Source of the DNA: Mitsuaria sp. 7
Lineage (GTDB): Bacteria; Pseudomonadota; Gammaproteobacteria; Burkholderiales; Burkholderiaceae_C
Assembly: GCF_001653795.1 (NCBI RefSeq)
Contig: NZ_CP011514.1
Span: 4,110,279-4,174,278 of the forward strand
DNA: 64,000 nucleotides
Direction: 5' to 3'
Below, one piece after another: positions 18,701 to 28,088 of the stretch (within the stretch, counting starts at the first letter, position 1; the number at the start of each line of letters is the position of its first letter). A program made the position numbers and the translations under genes. The notes beneath the pieces are model-generated. The model saw only the letters and a list, made by a program, of their open reading frames with translations. It searched no databases and was not told where the DNA came from.

Positions 18701-19531
18701 TCAGCGCTGCCGTTCGTGGCCGGCGATCAGCCGGCTCACTCGAGACACTGACAATCCCAATTCCCGTGCGAGTTCAGTCATCGACTGGCCGCCTTCGGTG
18801 TGCGCGCGATACAGCGCCTCTTCCCTGCTGCCGCTGGCCTTGAGCCAATCGCCCCAGCGTCGCGGACGCGGTGTGCGCGGCGGGTGCTCGCTCAGCCGCA
18901 CGGTGCGTTGAACGAAGGCCGCATCGCCGAGGAAGATCTGGTGTCGCAGCTGGCTCCAGATGTCGAGATCCGGTTCTGACTCCACGATCGCCTGATAGCG
19001 CTGCGCCGCCTTGCGACGGTCGGCCGCGTTCTGCGGCACGCGGCCCAGGACGTTCGTCCACAGGCCGTCGATCTCCAGCCATTCCGGCGCGGTCACCAGC
19101 CCGGCGTGCGCCTGCAGACTGCTCCACCGCCAGGCCGTCGGCGAGGACGCCAGTCCGGAACGACGCCCGATCAGTTCCACGTAGCGGCAGGCGTCCAGCA
19201 GCAGATGCTCGCGATCCACCAGCACCGCCTTGAACCGGCCTTGGAAGACATGCCCGATCTGCCCATGCCGCCGGTTGTGCGCCTGGGTGTACACGCCGTT
19301 CAGATGGCGCATCAGCCGGGAGAGGTTCGCCTGCCGCGTGAACAGCAGCAGCTCGTAGTGCTCCCGGCCCAGCCCGTAGGCGAGCACCTGGGCGTCGAAG
19401 CGGTCAGCCGCCTGCTCGATGAGGCTGAGCAGCGTCTGACGATCCTCGTCGTCGGAGAAGACGGGGGCGTCGGCACGTGTCGCCACGTGATAGACGGCGC
19501 CGGGGAATTCGATGCGGAGGGGCCTGGCCAT
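18701..19531 (-). CDS. REP-associated tyrosine transposase (RAYT, Y1_Tnp family) with C-terminal HTH
   Basis: About 276 residues from ATG 19531 (six bases inside a longer frame). The opening MARPLRIEFPGAVYHVATRA is the family signature; however, the HxH of classic Y1 enzymes is here HYELLLFT (GLGREHYELLLFTRQANLS), so the usual second His is replaced. The conserved HVFQGRFKAVLVD and CRYVELI are present, with the catalytic Tyr region in the latter. The C-terminal 60 residues contain a helix-turn-helix-like stretch (SMTELARELGLSVSRVSRLI). RAYTs are domesticated IS200/IS605 relatives acting on REP hairpins; palindromic sequence lies just beyond its 5' end. Confidence 0.82.
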   Translation of the reverse strand: MARPLRIEFPGAVYHVATRADAPVFSDDEDRQTLLSLIEQAADRFDAQVLAYGLGREHYELLLFTRQANLSRLMRHLNGVYTQAHNRRHGQIGHVFQGRFKAVLVDREHLLLDACRYVELIGRRSGLASSPTAWRWSSLQAHAGLVTAPEWLEIDGLWTNVLGRVPQNAADRRKAAQRYQAIVESEPDLDIWSQLRHQIFLGDAAFVQRTVRLSEHPPRTPRPRRWGDWLKASGSREEALYRAHTEGGQSMTELARELGLSVSRVSRLIAGHERQR

Positions 19532-19601
19532 GCCCAATAACTAGGCGATGAGCGCACAAAAGACAAGCACCCGGGCCGGTATTCGGGTCCGGACGCAAGA
19601 C

Positions 19602-19664
19602 TTGACCCCTGATCGCGGGGCCTGAGCGGCCCTCGCGATAGCGCGAGCGCTATCGGGGGTCAGG
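19602..19664. repeat. Palindromic REP-like sequence next to the RAYT gene
   Basis: The centre contains two overlapping perfect inverted repeats: GATAGCGC-GA-GCGCTATC (19637-19654) and CTCGCG-ATAG-CGCGAG (19632-19647). Imperfect outer arms (TGACCCCTGAT near 19603 and ATCGGGGGTCA near 19652) pair across it. It lies about 70 bases from the RAYT start, where a REP-type substrate would be expected. Only one such unit was noticed in the window. Confidence 0.55.
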
Positions 19665-19724
19665 ACTCAACAGCAAAACCTGGAACCCGAACCCCTGCCT
19701 ATGCATGGATCCGGAGGCGCCGAT

Positions 19725-20207
19725 TCAGCTCTTCCCGAGCGAATCCAGCACCTTGATCACGGCGTCCTCGCCCATGTTGCGGGCGTCGGCCAGTTCGCCG
19801 CCCTTGGTCGTGCCCAGGACCTGGCCGTCGGCACCGATCACCGCGACGGTCGGGATGCCCTTCTTCAGCGTCACGCCCATCTGGTTGGCGACATCGACGT
19901 TCTTGTCGAAGCGGCCGACGTTGACCTTGACCGTCACGAAGCGCTTGTCGACGGCGGTACCGAGGTGGCCATCGCCGAAGCCCTTGTTCAGCGCCAGGCA
20001 GTCCTTGCACCAGTTGGCGCCGTAGACCACCAGCACCTGCTTGCCCTCCTTCGCGGCGCGGGCGACGGCATTGTTGATGTCGGCGCGGGCGTCGGCCTGC
20101 TCGTCATAGGGACCAGGTCCCGAGACGGCGTCGGCGGCATGGACCGAGGTCACGGACACCGCGGCGAGCGCGGCGGCGAACAGCAAGGAGGCGGTGCGGC
20201 GTTTCAT
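19725..20207 (-). CDS. Exported thioredoxin-family protein
   Basis: 160 residues from ATG 20207. Signal peptide: [17 protein letters not shown] with an Ala-x-Ala site near residue 25. The mature protein is a thioredoxin fold with active-site [11 protein letters not shown] (CKDC) and the cis-Pro loop [11 protein letters not shown]. This resembles thioredoxin_7-type periplasmic proteins that reduce or exchange disulfides, or act in cytochrome maturation. It is divergent from the DUF808 gene with about 180 bases between starts. Confidence 0.9.
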   Translation of the reverse strand: MKRRTASLLFAAALAAVSVTSVHAADAVSGPGPYDEQADARADINNAVARAAKEGKQVLVVYGANWCKDCLALNKGFGDGHLGTAVDKRFVTVKVNVGRFDKNVDVANQMGVTLKKGIPTVAVIGADGQVLGTTKGGELADARNMGEDAVIKVLDSLGKS

Positions 20208-20385
20208 GACGGCGGAGTGTGCCACCGGTGGCAAAACCGTGACGGTGATGAGGAGGCGAAGAGGAGGCGAACAGGCGCCGGCAAGACCGAGAAACCGCGG
20301 TTGGCGACTCGAAAGCCTGACGGCTTGCGGTACAAAGGCGGGCTTCGCACAAACCATCACTTTCCGGGAACGGGACTCTTCCGCC

Positions 20386-21300
<915 letters not shown>

Positions 21301-21305
21301 CGCCC

Positions 21306-21548
21306 ATGAAGACGCATCACATCGAAGTCCAGAAGCTCAAGGGCGCCTCGAACTCCTCCACCAGCGGCCTGGTGACCTTCAAGCTGGACGCTTTGGTCAA
21401 GGAACGCGAGCCGGTCGACGGGATCGAGCCGAGCACCCTGCTCGTCCTGACCGAAGCCAACGCCCGCGTGCTGATGGCGCTGCTCAAGACGCAGCTGACC
21501 GACATGGACGGCCGCAAGCCCAAGAGCCGTCACGGCCGCCACGGCTGA
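21306..21548 (+). CDS. Small conserved-type hypothetical protein
   Basis: 80 residues (ATG 21306; ATG 21297 would add three residues and overlap the previous stop). Two parts: a likely beta-rich N-terminus (THHIEVQKLKGASNSSTSGL) and a helix (LTEANARVLMALLKTQL), ending in a basic tail rich in Lys, Arg and His. No signal peptide. Strong coding bias and a tight position between DUF808 and UPF0149 support a real gene. Function unknown. Confidence 0.78.
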   Translation: MKTHHIEVQKLKGASNSSTSGLVTFKLDALVKEREPVDGIEPSTLLVLTEANARVLMALLKTQLTDMDGRKPKSRHGRHG

Positions 21549-21592
21549 CTCCGCTGAATCACTGAACATCGCCCGACTCTCCAGGATCCGAC

Positions 21593-22204
21593 ATGGACTT
21601 TCCGCAGTACCAGCCTGACAAGGCCCTCTACACCCCGCTGACCGACGACGAGCTGTCGGACCTGGACGATTTCCTGTCCGAGCTGGACAACGACGCCGCG
21701 ATGAACATCGAGGCGCTGGACGGCTACCTCAGCGCGCAGCTGCTGAGCCCGCTGCCGCTGAGCGACAAGCCCGGCGCCGAATGGATGGCTCCGGTGTGGG
21801 GCGGCGGTGATCCCTTCCCCAGCGGCAAGCAGCGCAAGAAGATCGCCCTGCTGCTGCTGCGCCACGTGCACAGCCTGTCGGTGCAGTGGACGTCCAAGCA
21901 GGACGAATGGGAACCCATCTTCAGCGTCGCCGAGGAAGGCGAACAGCAGCTGGTGGACGCCGAGGACTGGTGCACCGGTTTCATGATCGGCGTCGACCAG
22001 GACGGCGAGGCGTGGACGCCGCTGTTCGACCACGTCAAGACCGCGGCCGCGCTCGCGCCCATCGCGCTGCTGGGCGGCGACGAAAGCCAGCTCAGCGCCG
22101 AGGACCAGGAAAAGCTCACCGACCTGCATTGGCGCGACGCGCTCAGCCGCGAGGTGCCGGAAGGCGTGCTGACGCTGTGGACGCTGCGCACGCAGGCCGG
22201 GTGA
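21593..22204 (+). CDS. UPF0149 (YgfB/YecA) family protein
   Basis: 203 residues. The family start LTDDELSDLDDFLSELDNDA and MNIEALDGYLSAQLLSP are clear, as is the central EDWCTGFMIGVDQDGEAW. The C-terminal SEC-C zinc motif found in some YecA proteins is absent. The protein is acidic, helical and cytosolic; the family function is not established. A clean hairpin follows the gene. Confidence 0.92.
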   Translation: MDFPQYQPDKALYTPLTDDELSDLDDFLSELDNDAAMNIEALDGYLSAQLLSPLPLSDKPGAEWMAPVWGGGDPFPSGKQRKKIALLLLRHVHSLSVQWTSKQDEWEPIFSVAEEGEQQLVDAEDWCTGFMIGVDQDGEAWTPLFDHVKTAAALAPIALLGGDESQLSAEDQEKLTDLHWRDALSREVPEGVLTLWTLRTQAG

Positions 22205-22235
22205 ACGCCTGAACGGCCGCCCCGACTGACCACCG

Positions 22236-22255
22236 GCCCGGTCGAATGACCGGGC
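22236..22255 (+). terminator. Hairpin terminator after the UPF0149 gene
   Basis: GCCCGGTC-GAAT-GACCGGGC: eight perfect pairs with a four-base loop, 32 bases after the stop codon, followed by a pyrimidine-rich run (GCCCTTTCCCCCTC). Confidence 0.75.
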
Positions 22256-22286
22256 GCCCTTTCCCCCTCATCCATCGCTGGTTCCG

Positions 22287-23786
22287 ATGAAGCGCAACTT
22301 CCCCTTCGCGGTGCTGGCCACCGCCGCCTTGCTGACGATCGCCGGCTGCGGCACCAACGTCGTCAATCCGGTCACCGGCCGCACCGAACGCAGCGCGATG
22401 AGCCCGCAGCAGGAAGTCGCGACGGGACGTCAGGCGCATCAGGACGTGCTCAAGGAGTATTCGGTCGTCGACGACGCGAAGCTCCAGGCCTACGTGACCG
22501 CGCTGGGCAACAAGCTGGCGGCGCAGTCGCACCGGGCGGAGCTCGAGTGGCACTTCACCGTGCTCGACAGCCCGGAGGTCAACGCCTTCGCGCTGCCCGG
22601 CGGGTATGTCTACGTGACGCGGGGCATCCTCGCGTACATGGAGAACGAAGCCGACCTCGCCGGCGTCATGGGCCATGAGATCGGCCACGTCACCGCACGC
22701 CACGGCGCACAGCGCGCGACGCGTCAGCAGAACGCCGGCATCGGCGTGCTGGCCGCGACGGTGCTGGGTGCGGTGCTCGAATCGCGCGGCGTGAGCGGCG
22801 CGACGGACATCGCGGGTCAGGTCTCGCAGAACGCCGCGGCGGGCTACGTCGCCTCCTACAGCCGCGAACAGGAACTGCAGGCCGACCAGCTCGGCGCCGA
22901 GTATCTGGCGCGCAACCGCTACGACCCCAAGCACATGGTCGACGTGATCCAGGTGCTGAAGGACCAGGAGCAGTTCGCGGCCGACCAGGCCAAGGCGCAG
23001 GGCAAGCAGCCGCAGAGCGGCAACAGCTGGCTGGCCTCGCACCCGAGCAACGAGCAGCGCCTGCAACGCATCCGCGACGAGGCGGCGCAACTCACCGGCG
23101 ACAAGCCGGTCGACGAGAACCGCGCGGCCTTCCTGCAGGCGATCGACGGCATGGTCTTCGGCGACAGTCCCGCGCAGGGGCTGGTGCGGGGCCAGCAGTT
23201 CCTGCATCCGTCGCTGGACATCGCGCTGACGGCACCGGCCGGCTGGGCGCTGCAGAACGGCAGCGAGACGCTGACGGTGATGAGTCCGCAGCGCGATGCG
23301 GCGCTGATCCTGCAGCCGGTGCCGGAGAAGGCGGGCACGGTGCACGACGACATCCTGCGCCGCTGGGGTGCGGAGCAGGGTCGCACGGATGCGAAGACGA
23401 TCAACGGCTTGAAGGCCACGCACTTCAGCGGCGTTCGCAAGAACGCGCAGGGCCAGCGCGGCAACGCCGAGATCACGCTGATCACGAGCGCCAAGGGCGC
23501 GGTGTATGCGCTGGTCTATGCGGCGAAGGATGGCCAGTCGCTGCAGACGCGGCGCGCCGCGCTGACGCAGGCGGAGGAGAGCTTCCGCGCGCTGACAGCG
23601 GAGGACAAGAAACTCGCCAAGCCGTGGAAGGTCGCGCTGCGCCCCTATCCGACCGGCGGCTTCGCCGAGATGGCGAAGAGCTCGGTGATCACCGAGGCGC
23701 AGCTGAAGCTGCTCAACGGCCGCTACGGCGGCGAGGCGCTGCCGAAAGTGGGTGAGCGCGTGAAGACGGTGGTCGCGGCGCCCTAG
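22287..23786 (+). CDS. M48-family periplasmic metalloprotease, lipoprotein
   Basis: 499 residues. Lipoprotein signal KRNFPFAVLATAALL with lipobox IAGC near residue 20. The zinc site HEIGHVTARHGAQRAT lies near residue 131 and the third ligand Glu in QELQADQLGAEYL. Residues 1-270 are an M48 (BepA/YfgC-like) peptidase; residues ~300-400 form an extra domain, and the C-terminus carries a LysM-like segment (LKLLNGRYGGEALPKVGERV). Such enzymes act in outer-membrane protein quality control. It is flanked by terminator 22236 and the low-GC insert at 23.8 kb. Confidence 0.93.
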   Translation: MKRNFPFAVLATAALLTIAGCGTNVVNPVTGRTERSAMSPQQEVATGRQAHQDVLKEYSVVDDAKLQAYVTALGNKLAAQSHRAELEWHFTVLDSPEVNAFALPGGYVYVTRGILAYMENEADLAGVMGHEIGHVTARHGAQRATRQQNAGIGVLAATVLGAVLESRGVSGATDIAGQVSQNAAAGYVASYSREQELQADQLGAEYLARNRYDPKHMVDVIQVLKDQEQFAADQAKAQGKQPQSGNSWLASHPSNEQRLQRIRDEAAQLTGDKPVDENRAAFLQAIDGMVFGDSPAQGLVRGQQFLHPSLDIALTAPAGWALQNGSETLTVMSPQRDAALILQPVPEKAGTVHDDILRRWGAEQGRTDAKTINGLKATHFSGVRKNAQGQRGNAEITLITSAKGAVYALVYAAKDGQSLQTRRAALTQAEESFRALTAEDKKLAKPWKVALRPYPTGGFAEMAKSSVITEAQLKLLNGRYGGEALPKVGERVKTVVAAP

Positions 23787-23827
23787 TGCATGACCGAGAG
23801 CACCATCTTGCAAGGAGAACATTACGC

Positions 23828-24283
23828 ATGGGAGCGAAGCCGATTGGGAAATGGAACTTCCACGAACGTCAAAAGAACGGCAAGGGAGTGATCTCAACCT
23901 GGGTAGAGAAGTCGAACTTCAGTCCGAAATCCGAAGCTCGGATGGACCGAGCGATTGACCAACTTCGTCAATTGCCGAAGACCTCGTGGCACAAGCCACA
24001 TCCAGCCAGCGGGATCGGCGATCACATCTTTGTGATACGCTTTACTGACGTGACGAACGCGCAAAAGCGCATTTTCGGCCACTTCAACGACAGTCACGAA
24101 TGCTTCGTGATGACTCTCGACGGATATGAAAAGGACGACGTCTATGTCCCGTCCAATTACAAAGCGCTGGCCCTCGAACATCGAGGGGAATGCGAAAAAG
24201 ATTTTTTCGTCAACACGCGCAAATACGGCAACCTATGTCCGCTTTGCGAAGAGCAGCGAAACTCCTCCGTTGCTCGACATTGA
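23828..24283 (+). CDS. RelE/HigB-like toxin of a toxin-antitoxin system
   Basis: 151 residues from ATG 23828, with AAGGAGAA upstream. The middle shows the RelE-like beta-core pattern (DHIFVIRFTDVTNAQKRIFG, then FVMTLDGYEKDD) with basic and aromatic residues, and a Cys-containing tail (GNLCPLCEEQ). RelE-type toxins cut mRNA on the ribosome; catalytic residues cannot be confirmed here. Base composition drops relative to the core (about 31/60 G+C in the line at 24121). The XRE-type gene overlaps its end, in toxin-first order as in higBA. Confidence in the exact family is moderate. Confidence 0.75.
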   Translation: MGAKPIGKWNFHERQKNGKGVISTWVEKSNFSPKSEARMDRAIDQLRQLPKTSWHKPHPASGIGDHIFVIRFTDVTNAQKRIFGHFNDSHECFVMTLDGYEKDDVYVPSNYKALALEHRGECEKDFFVNTRKYGNLCPLCEEQRNSSVARH

Positions 24284-24698
24284 TTTGGATGACGCTGAGG
24301 TAAACCCAAAAGTCCCACATCTCACGTCATTCAAGGATGTCGCTCGACAGGCACTCTCGTCAAAACCCAAGTGGACCAATCGAGAATATCGAGAGGCATA
24401 CATGGAAGCTGCGATTGACCAAGGGGTAGCTTGGCAGATTCGAATAAACAGGCAAGCTCGCGGATTGTCCCAAAGTCAATTGGCCGCAGCTATTGGGAGT
24501 AGGCAATCAGCCATTTCTCGCGTCGAAGACCCTGAATATGGCAGCCACTCGTTAGACACTTTAATATCTTTGGCAAAAGCTTTTGACTGTGCGCTCATCG
24601 TGAAGTTTGCTCCGTATTCCGCGTTGGCTGCAGAGAGTAGCAGTCTTTCAGAGGAAGATCAGTTTGCCGCGCCGTACAGTCTAGAGAAGGAATATTGA
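24270..24698 (+). CDS. XRE-family HTH antitoxin
   Basis: About 142 residues if started at TTG 24270. The frame is also open from ATG 24126 and ATG 24144, deep inside the toxin gene, and the next ATG (24402) would remove what looks like a conserved region (WTNREYREAYMEAAIDQGVA). The helix-turn-helix is clear: IRINRQARGLSQSQLAAAIG, then SRQSAISRVEDPEYG and SLDTLISLAKAFDCALIVKF, as in HigA-type antitoxins. It would neutralise the upstream toxin and repress the operon. The acidic tail and low G+C (27/60 in the line at 24541) mark it as accessory DNA. The start is uncertain. Confidence 0.82.
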   Translation: MLDIDLDDAEVNPKVPHLTSFKDVARQALSSKPKWTNREYREAYMEAAIDQGVAWQIRINRQARGLSQSQLAAAIGSRQSAISRVEDPEYGSHSLDTLISLAKAFDCALIVKFAPYSALAAESSSLSEEDQFAAPYSLEKEY

Positions 24699-24699
24699 A

Positions 24700-25050
24700 A
24701 TGGGCAAGTCCATCGAGCGCTATGGGGCGCCGCCGCTCTTCTACGCTGACCAACCTGCCGAAATGATGTTGGGGCCATTTACGACACGGATCACTTTCGG
24801 GGTAGCTGAGAACGATGACAGCGATTTTCCGCGTCCCGTTGTGACGCTCGCGATGCCGACAGAGGCGTTACGCTCTTTGGCCGAAGACATCCTCAAGCAG
24901 ATTGATGCTCCATCATTCAAAAAGCAACGGGCACAAACGCTTCTTCGCCTAGCTGAATCCCTTCTAGATGGAGGCAGCGGCAAATCCCCTCCTGCGTTGA
25001 AGATGGTTCGAAAGCCGGTAGGCAAGCGAGCACCGAAGCTATCAGAATAA
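24700..25050 (+). CDS. Third gene of the toxin-antitoxin cassette, DUF3467-like
   Basis: 116 residues, one base after the antitoxin stop, so co-translated. The central pattern (FYADQPAEMMLGPFTTRITF, then PVVTLAMPTEALRSLAEDIL) reminds me of DUF3467-type proteins: short beta-rich proteins with a C-terminal helix. The C-terminus is basic (KMVRKPVGKRAPK). No catalytic motif is visible. Its position suggests an accessory role, for example a chaperone or modulator, or an independent cargo gene; function is unknown. Confidence 0.7.
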   Translation: MGKSIERYGAPPLFYADQPAEMMLGPFTTRITFGVAENDDSDFPRPVVTLAMPTEALRSLAEDILKQIDAPSFKKQRAQTLLRLAESLLDGGSGKSPPALKMVRKPVGKRAPKLSE

Positions 25051-25119
25051 TGGATAGGTCGGGCTGTCGATTTCCACCCTCATAGAATAACGACTACCTG
25101 CCCTCAGCCGCTTCACGAG

Positions 25120-25162
25120 GAAAACAAGGCCCGCTACCGAAAGGAATGTGGGCCTTGTTTTC
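25120..25162. terminator. Bidirectional terminator between the TA cassette and the S9 peptidase
   Basis: Perfect 13-pair stem GAAAACAAGGCCC / GGGCCTTGTTTTC with a 17-base loop. The arms end in A- and T-runs, so the element can act as an intrinsic terminator in both directions for the convergent genes. Confidence 0.85.
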
Positions 25163-25205
25163 ACACGGGTCAACAAAGTTGCCTCGGGCTTGATTCAACC
25201 AACGA

Positions 25206-27887
25206 TCACTTCTGCTGCGCCGCCCCGAGGTTCCGCAGCCAGAACTGCTCGTACTTCCGATGCCAGCCGACGGCCTTCACCGCGCCGCCGAGGGCGTGCT
25301 CGCCGTCCGGGTCCAGGAAGAGTTCAACGAGTCCTTCCTTGCCCGACTCCAGCAGCGCGCGGTACACGTTGACGGTGTCCTGGTAGAGGACGTTCGGGTC
25401 CTGCATCCCGTGCACCAGCAGCAGCGGCTTCTTGAGGTTTTTCGCCAGCGGCAGCAGCGAGTACTTGCGCAGCACGGGTTTGGTCCGATCGACCTTGCCG
25501 ATGGTGCGTCCGCTGTACCAGCTGTTGTAGTTCTCCCATTCCGTCGGGCCTGCGCCCGCGATGCCGGCCGCGAAGAGGTCAGGCTTCGTGTACATCGTGT
25601 ACTGGGTCTGGAAGCCGCCGAAGCTCCAGCCGTTCAGCCCGACGCGCGCGCCGTCGACGCCCAGGTTGGACTTCATGTACGCGGCCAGGTCCTCGAGGTC
25701 TTCGGTCTGCGGCGCGCCGGGCTTCTCCCAGTTGGCGTCGGCGAACTTCTCGCCGTAGTTGGAGTGGCCGCGCGGGTCCACCGTCACCGTGACGTAGCCG
25801 TGCTTGGCCGCCATGTACATCGCGAAGACGTAGCCGGTCGGTTGGAAGCTGTCGGTCTCCACCGAGTGGCGGTCGTTGAGCGGGCCGCCGTAGGTGTAGA
25901 CGATGGCTGCGCGCTTGTCGGTGGGCGCCCAGCCCAGCGGCTTGAACACGTAGGCGGGGATCATGTCGCCGTGGCGGTTCTTGAAGCTGAAGCGCTCTGG
26001 CCGCAGCACGTCGACCTGCGCCCAGGCGGGATCGTGGCTCTGCGTCAGCAGCTTGCCCGCTTCCGCGCCGGCCGCGGGGGCCTGGCCCTTCAGGAGCTTG
26101 AGCTCGGGACGCTCGGCCCAGTTGCCGGCCACCGCCGCCGCCCACTGGCCGTTGCGGGCCACCACCGCGTTGCGGTGGTAGTCCGGCGAGCGACCCAGCG
26201 CGGTCATGCGACCGTCCTTCAGGTCGACGCGCCAGACGTTCATCGCCGCATAGTCGTCCTTGTTGGCCACGACGAACATCGTCTTCGCATCCGGCGTGAA
26301 GCCCAGCACCTGGAAGGCCTCGAACTCGCCCGTCAGCAGCGGCTTCACCGAACGGTCCGCGCCGGCCGCGAGGCTCATCGCGTACGGTTGACGCCAGCCG
26401 TTGTCGGCCAGGATCAGCACCAGCTGCTTCGAGTCCGGCGTGAACGACGGCGTCATCACGTTGACCAGCTCGTGGTGGATGGGCGCGCGGCGCTCCAGCA
26501 CCATCTCCGGCTTCGCCTCGCCCGGCTTGCCGAGGTAGACGCGGAACTGGTCCTTCTCACGCTCGAAGGTCGTGAAGACGTAGACGCTGCCGTCGCGGGC
26601 CCACACGACCGGCGAGATCTCGAACCAGCTGTCGCCGCCCGGATGCGTGAACACCGGCTGCGGCTGGCGCTCCGGCGCGGCGCCGGGCGCCGGCACCTTG
26701 CGGATGTAGATCGCCATCGAGGGCACGCCGCGCTTGTCGTCGGAGACCTCGCGGTCGACCTTCTTCGCGGTCGCCCAGCGGTCGTTGAAGTTCATGATCT
26801 CGACCTGCCGGCCCGGCTTGGGCAGCGGCTTGCCGTCGGCGCCGACCAGCGGCGCGTTGGCGACCAGCGCCATCCAGCGGCCGTCCTCGCTCATCGCCGT
26901 CTGGGCGATCTTGAACTTGCGGTCCTCGTCGTCCGGATTGAACAGCTCGCGGTTGATCACCTCGATGCCGGCCGTGGCCAGACGCACCCGCAGCACGCGG
27001 GTCTCGTCCTGCACGATCAGGGACTGGTCGTCCGGCGCGTAGGCCACCGGCTTGAGCGTGCGCCCGGTGGCGAGCAGCGGCTCGGCGCGCTCGCCGCCGG
27101 CCTTCCAGCGCAGCAGCTGGCCGCGGTAGGCCAGGACGAGTTCCTCGCCCTTGGACGCCCACACGAACTGCGACACGCCGGGGTACAGGTCCTCGGGCTT
27201 GAGCTTCTCGCGTTCGCGCTTCTTCTTGAGCTCGTCGCGGAGCTCCCAGAGCGCCATGTCCTTCGGATCCTTGGCCGGCTTCTTCGCCTCGGGCGCCGAA
27301 GCGCCGGAGGCGGGTGCGGCAGCCGCGACGGCGGCATCGCCCCAGGCGGCCTTCTCGGCGGCCTTGCGGGCGTCCTCGCGCGCCTTGCGCTCGGCCAGCT
27401 CGACCTTCAGCTCGTCGATGGCCTTGCGCTCCCACTGCTCAAGGTCGACCGCCTCGCCGCGCAGGTAGGCGGCCTGCGCCTCCTCGCGAGCCTGGCGCTC
27501 CGCCACCTCGTCTCGCTTCTGCTTGAGCTTCTTCGCGTAGCGGTCCAGGTTCTCCGGCGTCTCCACCGCGGCCATCAGCGTCGGGGACGTCAGGCGCAGC
27601 GTCTTGCCCGTCTGCGTGTCATGCACGTAGAGGTCGCTGCCCGGCTCGCCGAACGGGTTCCACAGATAGGCGACGTACCGGCCGCTCGCGCTGAAGCGCG
27701 CGTCCTTGGCGGCCTCGCCGCGATAGGGCTCGGCGCGGAACAGCTGTTCCAGCGTCAGCGGCCGGTTGGCCACGGCCACCGGTGCGGCGGCCGTCTGTGC
27801 CAGCGATCCCTCGCTGGCGCCCAGTCCCGTGGCCAGGGTCGCCAGCACCAGGGAAGTCAGGATCCATTGCTTCAATCGTTGCTCCAC
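25206..27887 (-). CDS. S9-family prolyl oligopeptidase-like serine peptidase, exported
   Basis: 893 residues. Signal peptide ILTSLVLATLATGLG with cleavage near SLAQ. Residues ~40-620 form a beta-propeller (repeats such as AVETPENLDR, FTPDSKQLVLILADNG), and the C-terminal third is an alpha/beta hydrolase with nucleophile GWSFGGFQTQ, acid in LLVHGMQDPNVL and catalytic His in DPDGEHALGG. Such enzymes remove peptides from oligopeptides in the periplasm or at the surface. Unusual: a charged helical insertion of roughly 110 residues (about 105-215) rich in Lys, Arg, Glu and Ala breaks the first propeller blades. The gene stands alone. Confidence 0.92.
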   Translation of the reverse strand: MEQRLKQWILTSLVLATLATGLGASEGSLAQTAAAPVAVANRPLTLEQLFRAEPYRGEAAKDARFSASGRYVAYLWNPFGEPGSDLYVHDTQTGKTLRLTSPTLMAAVETPENLDRYAKKLKQKRDEVAERQAREEAQAAYLRGEAVDLEQWERKAIDELKVELAERKAREDARKAAEKAAWGDAAVAAAAPASGASAPEAKKPAKDPKDMALWELRDELKKKREREKLKPEDLYPGVSQFVWASKGEELVLAYRGQLLRWKAGGERAEPLLATGRTLKPVAYAPDDQSLIVQDETRVLRVRLATAGIEVINRELFNPDDEDRKFKIAQTAMSEDGRWMALVANAPLVGADGKPLPKPGRQVEIMNFNDRWATAKKVDREVSDDKRGVPSMAIYIRKVPAPGAAPERQPQPVFTHPGGDSWFEISPVVWARDGSVYVFTTFEREKDQFRVYLGKPGEAKPEMVLERRAPIHHELVNVMTPSFTPDSKQLVLILADNGWRQPYAMSLAAGADRSVKPLLTGEFEAFQVLGFTPDAKTMFVVANKDDYAAMNVWRVDLKDGRMTALGRSPDYHRNAVVARNGQWAAAVAGNWAERPELKLLKGQAPAAGAEAGKLLTQSHDPAWAQVDVLRPERFSFKNRHGDMIPAYVFKPLGWAPTDKRAAIVYTYGGPLNDRHSVETDSFQPTGYVFAMYMAAKHGYVTVTVDPRGHSNYGEKFADANWEKPGAPQTEDLEDLAAYMKSNLGVDGARVGLNGWSFGGFQTQYTMYTKPDLFAAGIAGAGPTEWENYNSWYSGRTIGKVDRTKPVLRKYSLLPLAKNLKKPLLLVHGMQDPNVLYQDTVNVYRALLESGKEGLVELFLDPDGEHALGGAVKAVGWHRKYEQFWLRNLGAAQQK

Positions 27888-28088
27888 GCCCCGCAGGTTC
27901 GGCGGGGTCGCGGGATTCTAGGGACGCGCTCAACAACTGCTTACCGCTGGCGTGTCCACCGCATCCGTCAAGCGCGCGTTAACTGTCCATACTTTCCCTA
28001 GGCTGGCCCTTTCCGGACGCCTCGCCCATGACCTCCGACAGGGGGTTGGGTCGCGAGACGAACAGAAAGCACCAAAGAGAGGTTCACG

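Noticed and set aside
18701..19531. RAYT gene as a complete mobile IS element
   Set aside because: No flanking IS200/IS605 ends or second ORF; the family is normally single-copy and domesticated.
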